The notes beneath the pieces were generated by a model. That model had not been told where the DNA came from. It was given only the letters and a program-made list of their open reading frames with translations, and made no database searches. A DNA stretch of 15,747 nt, taken from positions 1-15,747 of the forward strand of contig DATCIA010000050.1 of the NCBI GenBank assembly GCA_036508075.1, read 5' to 3'. The stretch comes from PALSA-660 sp036508075 (GTDB lineage Bacteria > Actinomycetota > Coriobacteriia > Anaerosomatales > PALSA-660). A program made the translations under genes and the position numbers. Each line of letters starts with the position of its first letter. The first letter of the stretch is position 1. This document shows, piece by piece, positions 7,695 to 14,207 of the stretch.

Positions 7695-7708
7695 ACGGCG
7701 AAACCTCT

Positions 7709-8200
7709 CTACCAGGTCCAGCTTCCGGGAGCGCCCTTGAACGGGCCCACGACGTCCTTGGTGATCCAGCCTCCGTAGAAGCTGCCCTCCTGCCGAGTGA
7801 CCCGCTCCCCGTCGACGAAGGCCTCGTCGACGCGCCCCGGGTAGAACGCCAGGTGGCCTCGCAGCTTCTCGAAGCCGGGCAGCGGGTCGAGGTACACCCA
7901 TGCGACGTTGCGCGCGATCCGTCCGTCGAGCGATATGTCGTAGTAGCTCGCCGTTCCCTTGTACTCGCACTGCGTGTGTAGGGTGCCGAGCGTCATCAGC
8001 TCCATGCGCACGTGATGCGGGGGCACGTAGAAGACCGGCGGATGCGTCGTCTCCAGCACGCGGAGCGCTTGCCGGGAGTCAGCGATCGTCATGCCGCCGA
8101 AGCGAACGACGACGTGGCGGCTCGACGGCTCCACCCGCGGCGGGCGCGGGTAGTCCCACACGGACTCCTGACCGGGTCCCGGTTCCACGCGTTCTATCAT
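7709..8200 (-). CDS. DUF427 family protein
   Basis: A 163-residue protein matching DUF427 across its length. Landmarks are ESVWDYPRPPRVEP (12-25), VVRFGGMTIADSRQALRVLETTHPPVFYVP (31-60), CEYKGTASYYD (78-88), VAWVYLDPLPGFEKLRGHLAFYPGRVD (99-125), VDGERV (129-134) and FYGGWITKDVVGPFKGAPG (141-159). The family is a small beta-rich fold of unknown biochemical function, common in Actinomycetota. The ATG at 8200 is preferred (MIERVEPGPGQESVWDYPRPP), with GGAG five bases upstream; the frame extends 13 codons further to 8239. First gene of a probable two-gene unit with the zinc-finger membrane protein. Soluble, with no signal peptide. Confidence 0.9.
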   Translation of the reverse strand: MIERVEPGPGQESVWDYPRPPRVEPSSRHVVVRFGGMTIADSRQALRVLETTHPPVFYVPPHHVRMELMTLGTLHTQCEYKGTASYYDISLDGRIARNVAWVYLDPLPGFEKLRGHLAFYPGRVDEAFVDGERVTRQEGSFYGGWITKDVVGPFKGAPGSWTW

Positions 8201-8216
8201 CGGCGCTCCATCCACA

Positions 8217-8232
8217 CGCGGATGGTACCGCG
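8217..8232. promoter_or_regulatory. Inverted repeat flanking a candidate -10 box of the DUF427 operon
   Basis: CGCGG-ATGGTA-CCGCG is a perfect 5-bp inverted repeat around a 6-bp centre. On the minus strand the centre reads TACCAT, a plausible -10 hexamer that would start transcription about 15 bases before the DUF427 ATG. It could be an operator or a chance GC-rich palindrome; no second copy is seen nearby. Confidence 0.3.
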
Positions 8233-8313
8233 AGGACACGTGGAGGACGGTCGCCGCACGCTACTCGGGCATCGCCACGATGCTCGGGCGCGACGCTTTC
8301 CGGATGATTCCGC

Positions 8314-8319
8314 TATACT
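8314..8319 (+). promoter_or_regulatory. Candidate -10 box of the lytic transglycosylase gene
   Basis: TATACT matches five of six consensus bases and would give a leader of about 80 nucleotides ahead of the GTG at 8406. No convincing -35 hexamer is visible upstream. Confidence 0.45.
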
Positions 8320-8336
8320 TGGGCGGCTCCACCACT

Positions 8337-8400
8337 CCTGACGTTCGGCTTGTCAGGACCCCCGCGAACTCCGCGGCTGCCCTGTCCCCGAACTCGGGAG
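8337..8400 (+). promoter_or_regulatory. Structured 5' leader: three hairpins, the last masking the ribosome binding site
   Basis: Three perfect-stem hairpins follow each other. The first is CCTGAC (8337-8342) with GTCAGG (8352-8357) and a 9-base loop. The second is CCGCG (8362-8366) with CGCGG (8372-8376) and loop AACTC. The third is CCCG (8387-8390) with CGGG (8395-8398) and loop AACT. The third stem contains the first part of the GGGAG ribosome binding site (8396-8400). The first loop holds GTTCGG (8343-8348), which is complementary to CCGAAC (8388-8393) in the third hairpin, so a second, mutually exclusive fold is possible. It does not match any riboswitch class I know. The pairing is direct; regulation is inferred. 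Confidence 0.45.
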
Positions 8401-8405
8401 TATCT

Positions 8406-8798
8406 GTGTCCGACGTCCATTCCGGCGACCGTGGCGCGTGGCGTCTGTTCCTCGCCTGTGCCCTCGCCATCACGGTCTTCGGCGTCACCGGGCAGGCCCA
8501 GACCGCGTTCGCGGCCCCCTCGATCCACTCGATCATCACCCGATGCACGACCGCGGCCGGCTTCGGGACCCTCGACGTTGCAGCGATGAAGAAGATCGCC
8601 GACTACGAGAGCCACGACCATCCCAAGAGCCACAGCTCGTCGTGCTGGGGGCTCTTCCAGCTCTCCACGAAGATGATCAAGGGCCATCCCTGGTCCGACC
8701 CCACGTGGAACACGAAGCGCGCCCTGACGTACGTGAAGGGGCGCTACGGGACCCCCCGCAAGGCTTGGGCGCACATCCGGAAGACCGGCTGGTACTAG
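8406..8798 (+). CDS. Minimal secreted SLT-type lytic transglycosylase
   Basis: A 130-residue protein with a Sec-type signal peptide: charged N-terminus, hydrophobic core about 12-28, probable cleavage after AFA at residue 36. The remaining 94 residues match a small lysozyme-like transglycosylase fold. Landmarks are AMKKIADYESH with probable catalytic Glu68, SSCWGLFQLS (78-87), and KRALTYVKGRYGTPRKAWAHIRKTGWY (104-130), typical of short actinobacterial SLT/resuscitation-type muralytic enzymes. It should cleave the glycan strand of peptidoglycan outside the cell. C47 and C80 could form a disulfide. There is no wall-binding domain. The GTG at 8406 is chosen because GGGAG lies five bases upstream and the signal peptide then has a normal length; the frame opens earlier at 8280. 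Its leader is structured. It ends three bases from the convergent protease gene. Confidence 0.85.
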   Translation: MSDVHSGDRGAWRLFLACALAITVFGVTGQAQTAFAAPSIHSIITRCTTAAGFGTLDVAAMKKIADYESHDHPKSHSSSCWGLFQLSTKMIKGHPWSDPTWNTKRALTYVKGRYGTPRKAWAHIRKTGWY

Positions 8799-8801
8799 CG
8801 G

Positions 8802-11800
8802 CTATCTGACCGTGACGTACCGGTACGCGCTGAGCGCGTCCGGCATGCCGGTGTCCGAGTGGACCGCTCTCACCCTCCACACACCCCTGTGCGGCAGCGA
8901 GGTGTAGACGCTGTACTTCGACCTGCTCCAGTAGTTGTAGCGCCGCGCCTTCACCGAGTGGTGGTAGACGTACGCACGGTGGGAATCCCGTAGGTAGAAG
9001 CGCAGCGTCACCAGGTACGTGCCGCTCGTGTGCTTGGGCGCGACGTAGCCGTACACCGTGAAGCGACGGCCGTGCGTCACCTTCGAGGGAGCCACCGGGG
9101 TGTAGACCGTGGCGAACGAGCGAACACTCCACGTCAGCGCGTAGGTCCCCGCGCCCGCGAACACGTGGATCTGCAGATAGTAGTCGCCGCTCGCCGGCGC
9201 CTTCAGCCCGATGGCCTTGGGGTAGGCCGTCCCGTCGGACTTGGCGAGCGGGGTGGCGCTTCGAGTGTCCGTCGCGTCCGAGCTGTACAGGTACAGGTCG
9301 AAGTCGGTGGGATCCACGGACACGGATGGGATACCCGTGAGCGACGCCGAGATCCACTGGCCGGCACCCGCGTGGATCCGGAACACGTCGTCCGTGTCGG
9401 TCGTGGCCCCGAGTGGCCCCCGGATCGGAGAGGGCCGCGCGGGAACCCCCGGGATGTCGTCATCCGGCGCAGTGGTGGTGCTCAACGTGAGCTGGTAACG
9501 GGTCGCCGCCCCTGCGGCGTTGCCGTAGACGTCGATGTAGTAGTAGCCGGTGGATGTCGCCTCGTCACTGATGTGGCCCACACCGTCGCGAACGTCGGTC
9601 CACTCGAGGACGCTCGCCCACTCGGCGTCCACATCGGTCGCGGTCGGCGGGTACAGGGACAACCAGGGAAGGTAGTCCGGGCCCGGACCGCGGTCCGCGG
9701 TGATCGTCACGTCGACCGACTGCCCCGCCTGCACGTACACCTTGTACACATCGTCGGGGCTGCTGAGCCCACCGACCGTGCCGTCCAGAGGCGACGGCGG
9801 CGCGACGATCCCGGGGATGTTGTCGGTCGGGGCGCCCTGCGTGACCTGATACGCGAGACGATAGTCGCCCCCGCCTGAGAACGCGTTCACGTCGACGAAG
9901 TACACGCCGGTCCGGGGGACCCGGTACCGGAACGACTCGTTCGCCGTGTCCGTCGCGACGCTCCCGGCCACCGGCGGGTCGCTGAGTATGCTCGTGGCAT
10001 CGGGCCCGTAGAGGTAGAGGTCCATGTCGGCGCCCGTGGGCGGCCCGGTGAGTTCGACGACGAACACGTCGTTCTGAGACAGGGGCACCGCATACACATC
10101 GTCCTGATCGGAGACCGCGTCAACGTGTCCACCGACGGGCGAGACGGGAAGCGCGAAGCCCGGGATCTCATCGTCCGAGGAACCGGTACGTGTCCAGACC
10201 AGCGAGTAGGTCCCACTGCCCAGGAACGCGTGGACGCGCACATAGTACCGGCCGGCCACCGTCGCTGTGTAACGGATCATCTTCGGGTTGCTCTCGTCGA
10301 TCACGGAAACCAGTCTTGCGCCGGTCGCGATCGACTGGCTGCTCGGCGAGTAGAGGTACAGCCCGAGCACCAGAGCGGCGGGGTCAGCGGTCAACGTCGT
10401 CGCGAGCGTCTGCCCAGCGCCAAGGTAGACGCTGTAGACGCGATCGAGGTCGCGGCTCAGCACGCCGGTCGTCACGGGCAGCGAAAGGGCCGTACCCGGG
10501 ATATCGCTGCCGGGCGTCGACGCTGCGGGGCCGACCGCCTTCCCGGCGCTCACGACGCCGGAGCCCATACCGAGAGCGGGGTCCAGCGGGGTGACCCTGT
10601 CGGGGGCGACGATCCGGTCGATGACCTCGGTGGCGTCCAAGCTCGGCTCGGAGCTCAGCAACAGCGCCGCCACTCCCGCGACGAACGGCGAAGCCATCGA
10701 CGTCCCGCTCCAGGCCTCGTAGCCGCTGCCCGGCCAGGTGGACCAGATGCCCACGCCCGGCGCCGAAACGTCGACACCGTCGCCGTAGTTCGAGAACGAG
10801 GCGCGAGCGTTGTTCCTGTCGACAGCGCCGACCCCGACGACACCCGGGTAGCGCGCCGGGTAGTCGGCGCCCCCCGAGGAGCCCTCGTTGCCCGCAGCCG
10901 CGATCACGACGCACCCCCTGGATCGCGCATACGCGACAGCCGTACCCATGAGGCGGTCGGCCGATCCGGCCAGCGAGAGGTTGATGATCTTCGCGCCATG
11001 GTCTGCGGCGTATTGGATGCCCGCCGCCACGCCGACCGAATCGCCGGCTCCGGCGGCGCTCAGCACCTTCACGGGGAGAATGCGGCCCCCGGGAGCAACG
11101 CCGGTCCCACCGATCCCGTTGTCCTGCGTCGCGGCGATGATCCCCGAGACGTGCGTGCCGTGACCGTTGTCATCCATCGCGTCGGCGTCACCGTTGACGA
11201 AGTCGTAGTCGTTGACCGTGTCGATGCGGCCCACGAGGTCGGGATGGGTGTAGTCGACTCCCGTATCGACGACAGCGACCAGAACCGAGCTCTTCCCCTT
11301 CGTCACGTCCCAGGCGGATGGGGCGCCGATGCCGGCCAGGCCCCACTGCTGCGCGTACATCGGGTCGTTCGGGACGTACGCCTCGCGATACACGTAGTTG
11401 GGCTGCACCCAGGCGACCCCGGCGGTGTCCGCCGCCATCTGCGTGAAGACGGGCGCGCTCATCCCGACAGGTGCTCTGATCAGCAGCGACGCGTCGCCCT
11501 CGACGCGCTCGACGCGGGCCCCGCGAGCCTCAAGGGCACGCTCGGAGGAGGCCGCGACGAGCTTGGAATCCAGGACTGCGACGAGTTCACCGGGGACGGC
11601 CGGGGCGAGGGGATCGACGACGATCGTCGCCGACACGGACGACGGAGACGAGTCGGCACGGACGACGGGGCTCTGCGACGAGGTGGGCGGCGTCTCGACG
11701 ACGGCCGGCGCTACTGCGGCGATCCGCCGTTTGGACTGCATCGTCGCGACGCTCGCGCCGGCATGACGCGTCCGCTCCACGCGTGCGGTGGAGAGCACGC

Positions 11801-11891
11801 TCCCGAGAGCGGAACCGGACGGGACCGAGAGCGAGACGCACAGCGCCGTCGCCAAGGCCAGCGATAGGAACCTGCCGGGCCGCGCGCCCAT
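8802..11891 (-). CDS. Secreted subtilisin-like (S8) serine protease with four C-terminal repeats
   Basis: A 1029-residue exported protease. It has a signal peptide (about 1-30) and a propeptide-like region (about 95-170) ending in YVPNDPMYAQQWGL, a common lead-in to S8 catalytic domains. The catalytic domain spans about 185-450: Asp209 in VVDTGVDYTHPD, His244 in DNGHGTHVSG, oxyanion Asn335 in AAAGNEG and Ser398 in SGTSMASP. Four pre-peptidase-like beta repeats follow (about 463-568, 574-686, 690-805, 811-923). The last three begin with a D/N-[DE]-IPG-type signature, and all carry forms of DDVY...AGQ...DLYLY...GxYYV. A Tyr/Arg-rich beta domain (928-1029) closes the protein and may hold it at the envelope; similar tails occur on secreted proteins of Coriobacteriia-like bacteria (from memory). 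The ATG at 11891 is chosen because AAGGAG lies four bases upstream and the signal peptide begins there; the open frame runs to 12020. Confidence 0.94.
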   Translation of the reverse strand: MGARPGRFLSLALATALCVSLSVPSGSALGSVLSTARVERTRHAGASVATMQSKRRIAAVAPAVVETPPTSSQSPVVRADSSPSSVSATIVVDPLAPAVPGELVAVLDSKLVAASSERALEARGARVERVEGDASLLIRAPVGMSAPVFTQMAADTAGVAWVQPNYVYREAYVPNDPMYAQQWGLAGIGAPSAWDVTKGKSSVLVAVVDTGVDYTHPDLVGRIDTVNDYDFVNGDADAMDDNGHGTHVSGIIAATQDNGIGGTGVAPGGRILPVKVLSAAGAGDSVGVAAGIQYAADHGAKIINLSLAGSADRLMGTAVAYARSRGCVVIAAAGNEGSSGGADYPARYPGVVGVGAVDRNNARASFSNYGDGVDVSAPGVGIWSTWPGSGYEAWSGTSMASPFVAGVAALLLSSEPSLDATEVIDRIVAPDRVTPLDPALGMGSGVVSAGKAVGPAASTPGSDIPGTALSLPVTTGVLSRDLDRVYSVYLGAGQTLATTLTADPAALVLGLYLYSPSSQSIATGARLVSVIDESNPKMIRYTATVAGRYYVRVHAFLGSGTYSLVWTRTGSSDDEIPGFALPVSPVGGHVDAVSDQDDVYAVPLSQNDVFVVELTGPPTGADMDLYLYGPDATSILSDPPVAGSVATDTANESFRYRVPRTGVYFVDVNAFSGGGDYRLAYQVTQGAPTDNIPGIVAPPSPLDGTVGGLSSPDDVYKVYVQAGQSVDVTITADRGPGPDYLPWLSLYPPTATDVDAEWASVLEWTDVRDGVGHISDEATSTGYYYIDVYGNAAGAATRYQLTLSTTTAPDDDIPGVPARPSPIRGPLGATTDTDDVFRIHAGAGQWISASLTGIPSVSVDPTDFDLYLYSSDATDTRSATPLAKSDGTAYPKAIGLKAPASGDYYLQIHVFAGAGTYALTWSVRSFATVYTPVAPSKVTHGRRFTVYGYVAPKHTSGTYLVTLRFYLRDSHRAYVYHHSVKARRYNYWSRSKYSVYTSLPHRGVWRVRAVHSDTGMPDALSAYRYVTVR

Positions 11892-11907
11892 GCGTCTCCT
11901 TATTCGA

Positions 11908-11924
11908 ACCCCGCAGTGCGGGGT
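11908..11924 (-). promoter_or_regulatory. Perfect hairpin just upstream of the protease ribosome binding site
   Basis: ACCCCGC and GCGGGGT form a 7-bp stem with a 3-base loop, ending six bases before the AAGGAG of the protease gene on the minus strand. It would lie in the 5' untranslated region. There is no T-run after it, so it is not a standard terminator in either direction. It may tune translation or mRNA stability. Confidence 0.4.
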
Positions 11925-11960
11925 GGCCGCCGCCGATGCCTCCGCATTGACCCATCGGTG

Positions 11961-11966
11961 ATTGTA
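11961..11966 (-). promoter_or_regulatory. Candidate -10 box of the protease gene
   Basis: On the minus strand this reads TACAAT, five of six consensus matches and identical to the helicase -10 box. It would give a leader of about 60 nucleotides. The -35 region is not convincing (TTGGGG with a 19-bp spacer). Confidence 0.4.
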
Positions 11967-12036
11967 TCGGCAGGCGGGGACGTTGCCCCAACGCGTCTGC
12001 GAACGGCGTGCCGACATCACCCGAAGGAGCGCGGAA

Positions 12037-12915
12037 CTAGCCCCGCAGCAGCATCCAGAGGAACGCAGGGCTCGGGATGCGCACGCGAGGAAGATGCCGC
12101 TCGCGCTTCATCACGGCGCCCACCCGGTGCCAGTCGCTCGCGATGCGGGCACGCGCCGGTGCGGCGTCCTGCACCGCAGTTGCGATCGTGACGGCGGTAA
12201 GCGCCGCGGCCAGCGCGACGACGTAGGCGAGAAGCGGGCTCAACGCGCCCAGGGCGATCGCGACGACGGCGAAGAACGCCGCCCCGCCCCAGGTGCCGGC
12301 GAGCGCGCCGCGCAACAGGCCGCGCGCGGCTTCGGATCCCTGACGGCGGTGGGAGGAGGCGGCCATCAAGGCGAGGATGATCGGGAGCGGCGCGAGCAGG
12401 CCGACGACGGTCGGCCCAAGGAGGTCGGCTCCGGCCGTGATCGCGACGACGATGACGCTGGCGGCGATCATCTTGATGACCAGCGGCGCGGCGCCCGTCT
12501 TCTGGACGGGCCCGCATTCGACCGGGCGGGAGAAGGCCGAGAGGGCGCCGAGGATGATGAGAACGCTCGCGGCGGCCCACAGCAGAGGCACGTGCACGAA
12601 CGACAGTCCCCATGCCACCATCAGACAGGCCACATAGGCGAGCAGCAGGGTGAGCCACCAGCGGGTGCGGCGGGCCAGGAGCGCGTACCAGACGCAGAAG
12701 GCGCCGGTCGCGAGAAGGCCGAGCAGGGTACCGCGCGCGGCCGACTCCGCGAAACGTTCGCCGTGCTCGAGGAACAGAAGGACCGAGACCGGTCCGGAGA
12801 CGAGAGGCAGACCCAGGACGAGCCCGCCGACGCTGGCGCCCCAGCGCCATGCCACAAAAGAGCCCGCTGCCAACAGCAGCGGGGCGAGCAGTACCTTCAT
12901 GACGAGCAAAGCCAC
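12037..12915 (-). CDS. Multipass membrane protein with internal duplication, function unknown
   Basis: A 292-residue, very hydrophobic protein with about nine predicted helices. The two halves resemble each other: V-M-K-V-L...AP at residue 5 and GGLVLGLPLVSGPVSVLLFLEHG (30-52), then ARGTLLGLLATGAF (60-73), mirrored by V-I-K-M-I at 146, VVGLLAPLPIILALMAASSHRRQG (170-193) and ARGLLRGALAGTWGGAAFF (197-215). This suggests a duplicated small-transporter or GlpM-like unit; I do not recognise a named family. The tail (about 250-292) is basic and cytoplasmic-looking. The start is GTG 12915 with AGGAG five bases upstream. It is divergent from the LysR-type regulator gene (134 bp apart), which by usual LysR logic probably controls it. 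Confidence 0.8.
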   Translation of the reverse strand: MALLVMKVLLAPLLLAAGSFVAWRWGASVGGLVLGLPLVSGPVSVLLFLEHGERFAESAARGTLLGLLATGAFCVWYALLARRTRWWLTLLLAYVACLMVAWGLSFVHVPLLWAAASVLIILGALSAFSRPVECGPVQKTGAAPLVIKMIAASVIVVAITAGADLLGPTVVGLLAPLPIILALMAASSHRRQGSEAARGLLRGALAGTWGGAAFFAVVAIALGALSPLLAYVVALAAALTAVTIATAVQDAAPARARIASDWHRVGAVMKRERHLPRVRIPSPAFLWMLLRG

Positions 12916-12980
12916 GACGACTCCTGAAGAGCGAACGGGCGAATCACCTGCCTCTTCATCTTCGGCGCGAACGAGAGTAG

Positions 12981-13018
12981 AGTCTATTTACTGTTTTGTT
13001 GTACTAGCATCGTATATT
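12981..13018. promoter_or_regulatory. AT-rich divergent promoter region between the membrane protein and the LysR regulator
   Basis: This AT-rich island stands out in the GC-rich window. TATATT (13013-13018) is a good -10 box for the regulator, placing its start near 13025. On the minus strand TAGACT (12986-12981) may serve the membrane protein gene. A TAC-N9-GTA dyad (12989-13003) lies between them and is a possible regulator site, although it does not match the T-N11-A rule exactly. No strong -35 hexamers are visible. Confidence 0.4.
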
Positions 13019-13049
13019 TCTTCGCTCGAACAGAGGGGCCGGAGGACTC

Positions 13050-13958
13050 ATGCTGAATACCACGAGGCTGCGCATCCTGCGGGAAGTCGCCGAACGCGGC
13101 ACGATCGCGGCGGCGGCGGCGGCCCTCTACCTCACTCCCCCCGCCGTCTCGCACCAGTTGGCGGTGCTCGAGCGCGAGGTCGGCGTGCCGCTGCTCGAGC
13201 GCACAGCCCGCTCGGTCCGCCCGACCGAGGCGGGACGTCGCCTCGTGGAGCGCGCTGAGGTGATCCTCGCTGAGTGCGAGGCGGCGGTCGCCGACGCGCA
13301 GGCCACGGCCGCCACGGTGAGCGGGCTCGTGCGCCTCTCGGTCTTCCAGACGGCGGCGCAGAGCATGGCGCTCCCGGCGCTGCTGGCGCTGCGGCGCGAC
13401 CATCCCGCGCTGCGGGTGCTGACGAGCGACCTGGAGCCGGTGCGCGCGGTCCCGGCGCTCAAGGCAGGGCAGCTCGACATCGCGCTGTCGAGCGAGTGGG
13501 ACTTCGTTCCCGTGCCTGCCGACGCAGGCATCGACCGGCACGACTTGCTCTCGGAGTACGCAGTCGCGTTGCTGCCCATCGGACACCCCTTGTCCGGTGG
13601 ACCGGTCCGGCTGCGCGACCTGCTCGGCGAGGACTGGTGCATCGCGCACGAGACGGCGTCGAGCCGTCAGGCGATCTACCGCGTGGCCCGATCCGAGGGC
13701 TTCGAGCCCCGGGTCGTGTTCGAGAGCAACTACTTCCGGGCGATCGGCTCGGCGGTGGAGGCGGGTCTCGGCGTCGGCATCGCCCCGCGGATGACCGACC
13801 TGCGCGGACTTAAACTTGCGATCGTCCCCATCGTGGAACCGAAGCTCGAGCGGCGCATCTTCGCTGCCGTGCGGAAGGGTTCCGGGCGCGCCCCGGCCAT
13901 CCGCGCGGTCCTGGACGCGCTCGCCACGGCGGCCGACCATCAGACGGAACCGGAGTGA
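13050..13958 (+). CDS. LysR-type transcriptional regulator
   Basis: A 302-residue regulator of standard LysR length. The N-terminal winged helix-turn-helix covers about 3-62: LRILREVAERGTIAAAAAALYLTPPAVSHQLAVLEREVGVPLLERTARSVRPTEAG in short form, with the recognition helix around PAVSHQLAVLE. A linker helix follows (about 63-90), then a periplasmic-binding-protein-like effector domain (about 92-297), including GQLDIALSSEW (140-150) and GSAVEAGLGVGIAPR (233-247). GGAGG sits four bases before ATG 13050. Divergent from the duplicated membrane protein gene, the usual layout for a LysR regulator and its target. The effector ligand is unknown. Only the tRNA fragment lies downstream. Confidence 0.94.
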   Translation: MLNTTRLRILREVAERGTIAAAAAALYLTPPAVSHQLAVLEREVGVPLLERTARSVRPTEAGRRLVERAEVILAECEAAVADAQATAATVSGLVRLSVFQTAAQSMALPALLALRRDHPALRVLTSDLEPVRAVPALKAGQLDIALSSEWDFVPVPADAGIDRHDLLSEYAVALLPIGHPLSGGPVRLRDLLGEDWCIAHETASSRQAIYRVARSEGFEPRVVFESNYFRAIGSAVEAGLGVGIAPRMTDLRGLKLAIVPIVEPKLERRIFAAVRKGSGRAPAIRAVLDALATAADHQTEPE

Positions 13959-13972
13959 CGGGGAGGGTGCGC

Positions 13973-14018
13973 TGGTGGGCGATGAGGGATTCGAACCCCC
14001 GACTTCCTCCGTGTAAAG
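13973..14018 (-). pseudogene. Orphan 3' half of tRNA-Val(UAC); probable attachment-site scar
   Basis: Read on the minus strand, the segment holds in order the anticodon loop TTTACAC with anticodon TAC (14017-14011) and the 3' anticodon stem GGAGG. Next come a variable loop AAGTC, a T stem-loop (GGGGG / TTCGAAT / CCCTC), the acceptor 3' strand ATCGCCC, discriminator A and encoded CCA. Similarity stops at the 5' edge of the anticodon loop: the next bases cannot form the anticodon stem, and no D arm or GGGCGAT acceptor strand is found in the following 300 bp. It therefore cannot make a functional tRNA. A tRNA 3' half without its 5' half is the standard footprint of tyrosine-recombinase integration into a tRNA gene. 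Confidence 0.8.
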
Positions 14019-14102
14019 AACCGCGCCCCTTACGCCGCAAGTGTACGACAGCGCCGTTACCTGCGGTTTCTCGGACGAACGCACCCGTTTACTCCCGATA
14101 TG

Positions 14103-14159
14103 TTGTCGGTTCAGGTGTCGGATGTGGGCCGTTTGTCGGTTGAATCGTCGGTGCGTCGG
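14103..14159 (+). repeat. Short direct repeats (GTCGG words) beside the tRNA fragment
   Basis: TTGTCGGTTCA (14103-14113) and TTGTCGGTTGA (14133-14143) differ at one position and lie 30 bp apart. Further GTCGG words start at 14117, 14147 and 14155, giving spacings of 12, 18, 12 and 8. Such short phased repeats could be integrase arm-type sites, given the location; in GC-rich DNA chance is also possible. Confidence 0.4.
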
Positions 14160-14176
14160 CTCCCCCACGCTGCCTC

Positions 14177-14207
14177 GTCAGGATTCTGGGGCCAGAGCCT
14201 TCCTGAC
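14177..14207. other. Nested inverted repeat between convergent genes
   Basis: GTCAGGA (14177-14183) pairs with TCCTGAC (14201-14207). Inside it TCTGG (14185-14189) pairs with CCAGA (14192-14196). No T-run follows on either strand, so this is not a canonical intrinsic terminator, though it lies where transcripts from the regulator and the anti-sigma gene would converge. Confidence 0.4.

Noticed and set aside
8326..8405. c-di-AMP (ydaO-type) riboswitch before the lytic transglycosylase
   Set aside because: The genomic context would fit, but the conserved core segments of that class are not visible and the leader is much shorter than the usual aptamer.
10125..11867. Long open frame (580 codons) on the plus strand
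   Set aside because: It lies antisense within the subtilase gene, whose catalytic triad and repeats are clear. The antisense frame has no domain signature and is rich in Arg/Gly/Asp, as expected of a GC-rich shadow.
11892..11966. c-di-GMP (GEMM) or cobalamin riboswitch before the protease
   Set aside because: Neither the GEMM core with its ACGCAAAGCC-like segment nor cobalamin box motifs are present.
11892..12020. N-terminal extension of the protease to 12020
   Set aside because: The extension lacks sense as protein, while ATG 11891 has a good ribosome binding site and opens directly into a signal peptide.
12017..12927. Open frames on both strands overlapping the duplicated membrane protein
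   Set aside because: The chosen frame has regular hydrophobic helices, an AGGAG site and an internal duplication. The competing frames are rich in Arg/Gly or charged low-complexity residues.
13973..14060. Complete tRNA-Val gene
   Set aside because: The anticodon stem 5' strand, D arm and 5' acceptor strand are missing; the bases beyond 14018 do not pair with the 3' half.
13955..14168. Short open frames through the tRNA fragment, such as one reading MRDSNPRLPPCK
   Set aside because: This is a well-known spurious translation of tRNA 3' ends; the sequence is explained by the tRNA-Val fragment.
14177..14207. Intrinsic terminator for the LysR or anti-sigma transcript
   Set aside because: The nested hairpin is real, but no run of T follows it on either strand.
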